Source: Streptococcus mitis B6 (GTDB lineage: Bacteria > Bacillota > Bacilli > Lactobacillales > Streptococcaceae). Taken from it: a DNA stretch of 64,000 bases. Shown here piece by piece: positions 58,075 to 64,000 of the stretch. The position numbers and the translations under genes are program-made. Positions within the stretch are counted from its first letter, which is position 1. Each line of letters begins with the position of its first letter. Under the pieces are notes generated by a model that made no database searches, was not told the origin of the DNA, and was given only the letters and a program-made list of their open reading frames with translations. The stretch lies in the NCBI RefSeq assembly GCF_000027165.1, contig NC_013853.1, positions 1,736,001 to 1,800,000 of the forward strand, given 5' to 3'.

Positions 58075-59358
58075 TTATTTAACTGTTGCTGTGCTTGTAA
58101 TCAATTCAACAGCTTTTTTGATTGTGATATCGTGTTTCAACATATCAGCTGAAAGCAAGCTTTGTACTTGTGCCACTTCCATGTTGTAATCTGCAGCCAA
58201 TTGCTCGATTTCTTTTTGGATTTCTTCTTCTGAAGCGTCAAATCCTTCAGCTTTCGCAACTGCTTCGATAACAAGGTTAGTCTTAGTACGTGACTCAGCT
58301 TCTCCCTCGTATTGTTTGTGAAGGTCTTCTTGAGTAGTTCCAGTGATTTGGAAGTACATATCAGGGTTGATACCTTGACGTTGCAAGTTTCCAAGGAATT
58401 CATTTACTGAACGGTGAACTTCTTCGTGGATCATTTCTTCTGGAAGTTCTACGATTTCAGCGTTTTCTACAGCTTTATCGATTGCTGCACCTTCTACTGC
58501 ATCTTTGTAAGCTTCTTCTTTAGCAGCAGCCAATTCGTTACGGTATTTTTCTTTCAATTCAGCAAGTGTTTCAACTTCTTCGTCGATGTCTTTTGCAAGT
58601 TCATCGTCAAGAGCTGGAACTTCTTTCGCTTTTACTTCGTGGATAGTTGTTACGAATTTAGCTTCTTTACCTGCAAGGTCTTCTGCTTGGTAGTCTTCTG
58701 GGAATGTTACGATAACATCAACAGTTTCGCCAGCTGAGTGACCTACCAATTGGTCTTCGAAACCAGGGATGAATTGACCTGAACCAAGTCCAAGTGAGAA
58801 GTTTTCACCTTTTCCGCCGTCAAATTCAACACCGTCGATAGAACCGACGAAGTCGATGACAACAGTGTCGCCGTTTTCAGCAGCAGCTTCTTTGATAACC
58901 AATTCAGCCAAGTTGTTGCGTTCGCGTTCGATACGCTCTTCAACGTCAGCGTCAGTTACTTCTTTTTCTACATCTACTGATACTTCAAGGTTTTTGTAGT
59001 CACCCAATTTAACTTCAGGTTTTGTCACGACTTCAGCAGTGATAACCCAGTCTTGACCTTTTTCCATTGAAGTTACGTCAATTTTTGGTTGAGCAACCAC
59101 TTCAAGACCAGCTTCTTTTACTGCAGCTTCATAAGCGTTTGGCAAAAGAGCGTTCATAACATCTTGGTAAAGTGACTCTTCACCAAATTTTTTGTCGAAG
59201 ATAGGGCGTGGAAGGTGACCTTTACGGAAACCTGGAACATTAAGAGATTTCTTCACTGAGTTGAAGACACGGTCCAATTCTGGTTTGATTTGGTCTTGAG
59301 AGATAGTGAAAGTCAAGACACCACGGTTTGTTTCTTTGTTTTCAAATGATACAGACAT
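58075..59358 (-). CDS. tig: Trigger factor
   Basis: 427 residues. Ribosome-binding motif [10 protein letters not shown] near 46-55, FKBP-like PPIase domain ([14 protein letters not shown]...) near 160-240, then the helical chaperone arms. Folds nascent chains at the ribosome exit. Own promoter at 59396-59425; convergent with recD2. Confidence 0.96.
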   Translation of the reverse strand: MSVSFENKETNRGVLTFTISQDQIKPELDRVFNSVKKSLNVPGFRKGHLPRPIFDKKFGEESLYQDVMNALLPNAYEAAVKEAGLEVVAQPKIDVTSMEKGQDWVITAEVVTKPEVKLGDYKNLEVSVDVEKEVTDADVEERIERERNNLAELVIKEAAAENGDTVVIDFVGSIDGVEFDGGKGENFSLGLGSGQFIPGFEDQLVGHSAGETVDVIVTFPEDYQAEDLAGKEAKFVTTIHEVKAKEVPALDDELAKDIDEEVETLAELKEKYRNELAAAKEEAYKDAVEGAAIDKAVENAEIVELPEEMIHEEVHRSVNEFLGNLQRQGINPDMYFQITGTTQEDLHKQYEGEAESRTKTNLVIEAVAKAEGFDASEEEIQKEIEQLAADYNMEVAQVQSLLSADMLKHDITIKKAVELITSTATVK

Positions 59359-59395
59359 TCTGTCATTTCTCCTTAAAATTTTTTAAATACAGTCT

Positions 59396-59425
59396 ATTAT
59401 AACATAAATGGACGACTTTTTTCAA
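59396..59425 (-). promoter_or_regulatory. tig promoter
   Basis: TTGAAA (59420-59425), 18-bp spacer, TATAAT (59396-59401). Confidence 0.7.
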
Positions 59426-59441
59426 GTAATGACTGCGCTTT

Positions 59442-59973
59442 TCAATGATGGTAGAGGTACTTGCTTGCTTCTTTGATACTAAGGTCAGCTATTCTTTCCT
59501 TGTTTTTCTCAATGAAGCCTGCTACCCAAACTGGATTCATTTTGGAGTAGTCTCTCAGAGCCCAGCCAATGGCTTTCTTGATAAAGAATTCTGTTTGGTT
59601 CAAATTATGAAGCAGAATCTTTTCCAGTAATTGAACATTGGTCTTCTCTTTTCTTAACAACTGGTGGTCAATAGCGACCCGTCTCAGCCAGATATTATCT
59701 GATAGGCTCCATTTTAAGATTATTTCTTCTAGTTCAGGGTGGTCATACACCAAGCTCCCTACTACTCGATCTAGGATATCTACGGTATCCCACCAGGATT
59801 TTGTGACGACTAACCGCTCAAGCTTAGGTAAATCGTTCTCCGTTAGATAAGACTGCATAGCTTTCAGGAGCCGCAATACCTAGGAAGAAAAATTGATGGC
59901 GCATATAGGCTTCCATGGGTCCTGCCTTTTTTGAATCTTTTGTTGCTTCTAGCTCAACAAGTAAATCTGTTAT
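59442..59973 (-). pseudogene. AlkD-like DNA alkylation repair protein, decayed
   Basis: Two frames make one HEAT-repeat protein of the DNA alkylation repair family. The first (59973 to about 59870) reads TDLLVELEATKDSKKAG, then MEAYMRHQFFFLGIAAPE, and would start at ATA in place of ATG. The second (open to 59442) holds SWWDTVDILDRVVGSL and NQTEFFIKKAIGWALRDYSK, typical of AlkD. A frameshift joins them near 59870. Lost start plus frameshift mean it is not expressed as a full protein. It follows liaR. Confidence 0.75.
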
Positions 59974-59979
59974 ACTTAT

Positions 59980-60612
59980 CTAAAACTCCTCATGCCCTAC
60001 CAAATGGTGCTGAAAGGCATAGACTGCTGCCTGGGTACGATCGCTGACTTCAAGTTTGGCTAGGATATTGGACACATGGGTCTTGACCGTCTTGAGAGAG
60101 ATAAAAAGTTCATCTGCGATGCGCTGATTTTCATAACCCTTGGCGATGAGTTGAAGTACATCTCGCTCACGCGCAGTCAGGTCCTCGTGAAGCTCGATAT
60201 GATTGCGGTGGTATTCAACCTTCTTGCTGACCTCTTGCTCAATGGCCAACTTTCCAGCAGCCACCTTACGGACGGCATGGAGTAGTTCGTCTGCACTTGA
60301 AGTTTTGAGCATATAGCCTTTGGCACCGGCATTCAAGACCGGCATGATTTTTTCATTGTCCAAGTACGAGGTCACAATCAAAATCTTGGCTTCAGGCCAT
60401 TCTTTAAGGATGGCCAAGGTCGCGTCAATTCCATTCATCTCAGGCATGACAATATCCATGACAATGACATCTGGACGCAGTTCCAATGCCAAGTCAATTC
60501 CTTGAGATCCGTTTGCCGCCTCACCCACAACTTCTACATCGTCTTGGAGGTCAAAGTAGCTTTTCAAGCCCAATCGGACCATTTCATGGTCATCTACCAG
60601 TAAAATTTTCAT
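59980..60612 (-). CDS. liaR: LiaR/VraR-type response regulator
   Basis: 210 residues. Receiver domain with LLVDDHEMVRLGL (acid pair), phospho-acceptor Asp in DVIVMDIVMPEMNG, Lys in GAKGYMLK; C-terminal LuxR-type HTH (LTARERDVLQLIAKGYENQRIADELFI). Cell-envelope stress regulator of the LiaFSR system, pneumococcal TCS03 counterpart. 10 bp after liaS. Confidence 0.92.
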   Translation of the reverse strand: MKILLVDDHEMVRLGLKSYFDLQDDVEVVGEAANGSQGIDLALELRPDVIVMDIVMPEMNGIDATLAILKEWPEAKILIVTSYLDNEKIMPVLNAGAKGYMLKTSSADELLHAVRKVAAGKLAIEQEVSKKVEYHRNHIELHEDLTARERDVLQLIAKGYENQRIADELFISLKTVKTHVSNILAKLEVSDRTQAAVYAFQHHLVGHEEF

Positions 60613-60622
60613 CTTTACTCCT

Positions 60623-61621
60623 TTATGATTCCTTATCTAGCAAGGGAATACGGATATCAACTGCTAATCCTTGCTTGGGAGCTGTCAATAACTGAACCGT
60701 CCCTGCCATATCTTCAACCCGCTCCTTGATATTACGGAGTCCATAACTCAGCTCATCGAAGCTCCCTAACTGGAAACCAATTCCATTGTCCACTACCTTC
60801 AGCTGCAATTCAACATCTGTCTGATAGAGGTAGACATCTAGGCAAGAGGCCTGAGCATGGCGGAGGGTATTACTAATCAACTCCTGCAAAATGCGGAAGA
60901 TATGTTCCTCGATTTTCTTAGGCAATTTCGTTACATTATGCTTGAGACTAACCTTGAGATCACTCTTGTCCTCAAGCTCTTTTAGGAGAATTTGAATCCC
61001 TTCTATTAAGCTCTTCTGCTCCAGTTCAACTGGTCGCAAATGCAAAAGTAGAACCCGCAAATCCTTCTGGGCAGTTTCTAAAATAGCTGTGACACTCTGC
61101 AACTGGGTCTGCATCTTTTCTCTATCCAATTTCAAAGCCTGCTGACTGACACCTGACAAAATCATGTGGACCGCAAACAACTCCTGACTGACTGTATCGT
61201 GCAAATCCCGAGCAATCCGCTTTCTTTCCTTCTCAATGATTTCCTCTTCCTGAGCAAGACTGTGATTTTCAGCCTTTTGAAGTGCTTCTGTCAAGAGGTT
61301 AAGTTTACCTGACAAGGACTTGAAACTGGCGTCCAAATCTGGATCGGAAACCTGAACCACTTCTTTCCCTGCTAACAAACGCTTGAGATTGGCCTGCATT
61401 TTTCTTAGAGAAAGCTCCTCAATACCTCGCCAAAATAGGGCTAAGAGACAGGTCATGAACATGCTGAAAACCAACAACAAAAAGATAAATTTTTCTGTTT
61501 TTTCGACATCGTGCAAAAAGATAGACCAGTCAAAATCAAGGATTTCCAGTAAGCTGTGGGAGAAAAATAAGACAAACAGAAAGGAGGTGAGAGCAATCAT
61601 TACATAGGCTTGTTTTTTCAT
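60623..61621 (-). CDS. liaS: LiaS/VraS-type sensor histidine kinase
   Basis: 332 residues. Two membrane helices at the N-terminus with a very short outside loop, HisKA_3 phospho-site ERKRIARDLHDTVSQELFAVH (His near 141) and a HATPase domain ending VDNGIGFQLGSF and GLRNIKERVEDMAG. An intramembrane-sensing kinase held off by LiaF. Overlaps liaF by 4 bp. Confidence 0.92.
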   Translation of the reverse strand: MKKQAYVMIALTSFLFVLFFSHSLLEILDFDWSIFLHDVEKTEKFIFLLLVFSMFMTCLLALFWRGIEELSLRKMQANLKRLLAGKEVVQVSDPDLDASFKSLSGKLNLLTEALQKAENHSLAQEEEIIEKERKRIARDLHDTVSQELFAVHMILSGVSQQALKLDREKMQTQLQSVTAILETAQKDLRVLLLHLRPVELEQKSLIEGIQILLKELEDKSDLKVSLKHNVTKLPKKIEEHIFRILQELISNTLRHAQASCLDVYLYQTDVELQLKVVDNGIGFQLGSFDELSYGLRNIKERVEDMAGTVQLLTAPKQGLAVDIRIPLLDKES

Positions 61622-62316
61622 CCTCTGACCACCTCCACATCCCCAATCATAGTGGTCAAGAAAATCTTGACACTCTTGTTACTCTTGAAATAGTCTCTTG
61701 TTTCTTGATGATAGTGTTCATTGCGGAGGGCTCGCTTGGGCTGATTGAAAAAAGTCAAATCCCCATAGAGACAGTTAACGCTGAGACTGACTTCCACATC
61801 TACAGGCACAATGATTTTGGTCGTTCCTACCATCTTTCTGAGGATAATGACATTATCATGATTGGTTAGGATGACCCTCTCCAGATGAATAGTGTCCTTG
61901 CCCATGAGACGAAAAAGATTGATATCATCAAATTGGCAAGTCTGGTAACTTGAAAAATGATGGAGATTCCCAAACCAACGATTTTTCTCCTTCTTAACCG
62001 TTACCACCTCTTCAAACACCAAATTGGTTTGCTCTTTTTCCTGGTTCATCATCGGATAAAGAAGAAAAAGGCTGTATATGACCGCAACAAAAATAGCTAG
62101 AATCACAAAAGGATTGAGCATAACGATGAAAAAGAAGAGAATGGTTGCCACCACCAAAAGAAGATTATTGCCCTCTTTACCAGTGTAATAGCGAATCAAA
62201 AGCAAAAAGAGGAATAGAATCAGCAGAAAACGCGAAAAATGCTCTGATACCATCAAAATCAGAGCTCCTGTCAAAAGACAGGCTTCGATAAATAAAAAGA
62301 TTTTAAATTTTCTCAT
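61618..62316 (-). CDS. liaF: LiaF-type membrane inhibitor of LiaRS
   Basis: 232 residues. Four hydrophobic segments in the first 90 residues and a C-terminal beta-helix-like DUF2154 domain (DINLFRLMGKDTIHLERVIL ... IGDVEVVRG). It keeps LiaS inactive without envelope stress. First gene of liaF-liaS-liaR. Confidence 0.88.
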   Translation of the reverse strand: MRKFKIFLFIEACLLTGALILMVSEHFSRFLLILFLFLLLIRYYTGKEGNNLLLVVATILFFFIVMLNPFVILAIFVAVIYSLFLLYPMMNQEKEQTNLVFEEVVTVKKEKNRWFGNLHHFSSYQTCQFDDINLFRLMGKDTIHLERVILTNHDNVIILRKMVGTTKIIVPVDVEVSLSVNCLYGDLTFFNQPKRALRNEHYHQETRDYFKSNKSVKIFLTTMIGDVEVVRG

Positions 62317-62392
62317 AGGTTCATCCTCTCCCTTCTATTTTATCACAATTCAAAAAAGTCACCTCGGTCTGAAGATGGAAAAAAGGCGGTGG

Positions 62393-64000
<1,608 letters not shown>

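Overview
The window is a low-GC Firmicute chromosome segment from a mitis-group Streptococcus, most like S. pneumoniae or its relatives S. mitis and S. pseudopneumoniae. Evidence: the FabK/FabT-type fatty-acid synthesis cluster, FabM next to it, four RUP-type repeats, an IS1381 copy, two choline-binding surface proteins, LiaFSR beside mevalonate genes, and a T-box serS. The backbone order (fab, lysC, serS, TDT transporter, AhpD-like, alanine symporter, mutS2, cvpA, rnhC, lepB, recD2, tig, liaRSF, fni, mvaK2) is pneumococcus-like. The species itself cannot be fixed from this sequence.

Layout. 1-5963 (minus): fatty-acid synthesis, with fabF cut by the window edge, fabG, fabD, fabK, acpP, fabH, the repressor gene fabT, and fabM. 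A palindromic FabT box precedes fabK. 5993-9505: RUP, aspartokinase, a DUF956 gene, and serS under a T-box.

9520 to about 35640 is an accessory island of nested, mostly decayed mobile DNA between serS and the TDT transporter. It holds: an ISL3 remnant; a small SdpR/SdpI/GntR locus broken by IS1381; a Tn916-family fragment (TQXA adhesin stub, orf15 end, orf14, orf13); an AraC regulator with an ABC half-transporter at the place where Tn916 carries tet(M); recombinase remnants; aac(6')-aph(2'') inside a split RibD_C-like gene, next to a frameshifted WYL regulator; the aphA-3, sat4, aadE aminoglycoside/streptothricin cluster with a methyltransferase and a second nucleotidyltransferase; three serine recombinase genes; and a TetR plus ABC exporter set.

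35775-40818 (minus): TDT transporter, RUP, AhpD-like protein, riboswitch-controlled glycine/alanine symporter, and a lipoprotein. 40954-50353 is a second, more unusual accessory locus: two choline-binding proteins, a membrane protein, and a five-gene operon (unknown protein, lid-less Hsp70, J-like TPR membrane protein lacking HPD, GrpE-like protein, NERD nuclease-domain protein). A divergent Rgg-family regulator follows. A 15-C homopolymer lies between the divergent genes, and the Hsp70 operon and the choline-binding operon start with nearly the same 96-bp leader. This is the best candidate for an undescribed system: a phase-variable, Rgg-linked regulon joining a private chaperone set to cell-surface proteins.

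50403-64000 returns to backbone: mutS2, cvpA, zapA-like, rnhC, lepB, recD2, tig, a decayed AlkD-like gene, liaRSF, fni and the end of mvaK2. A RUP between recD2 and tig is caught in a tandem duplication that copied the recD2 terminator.
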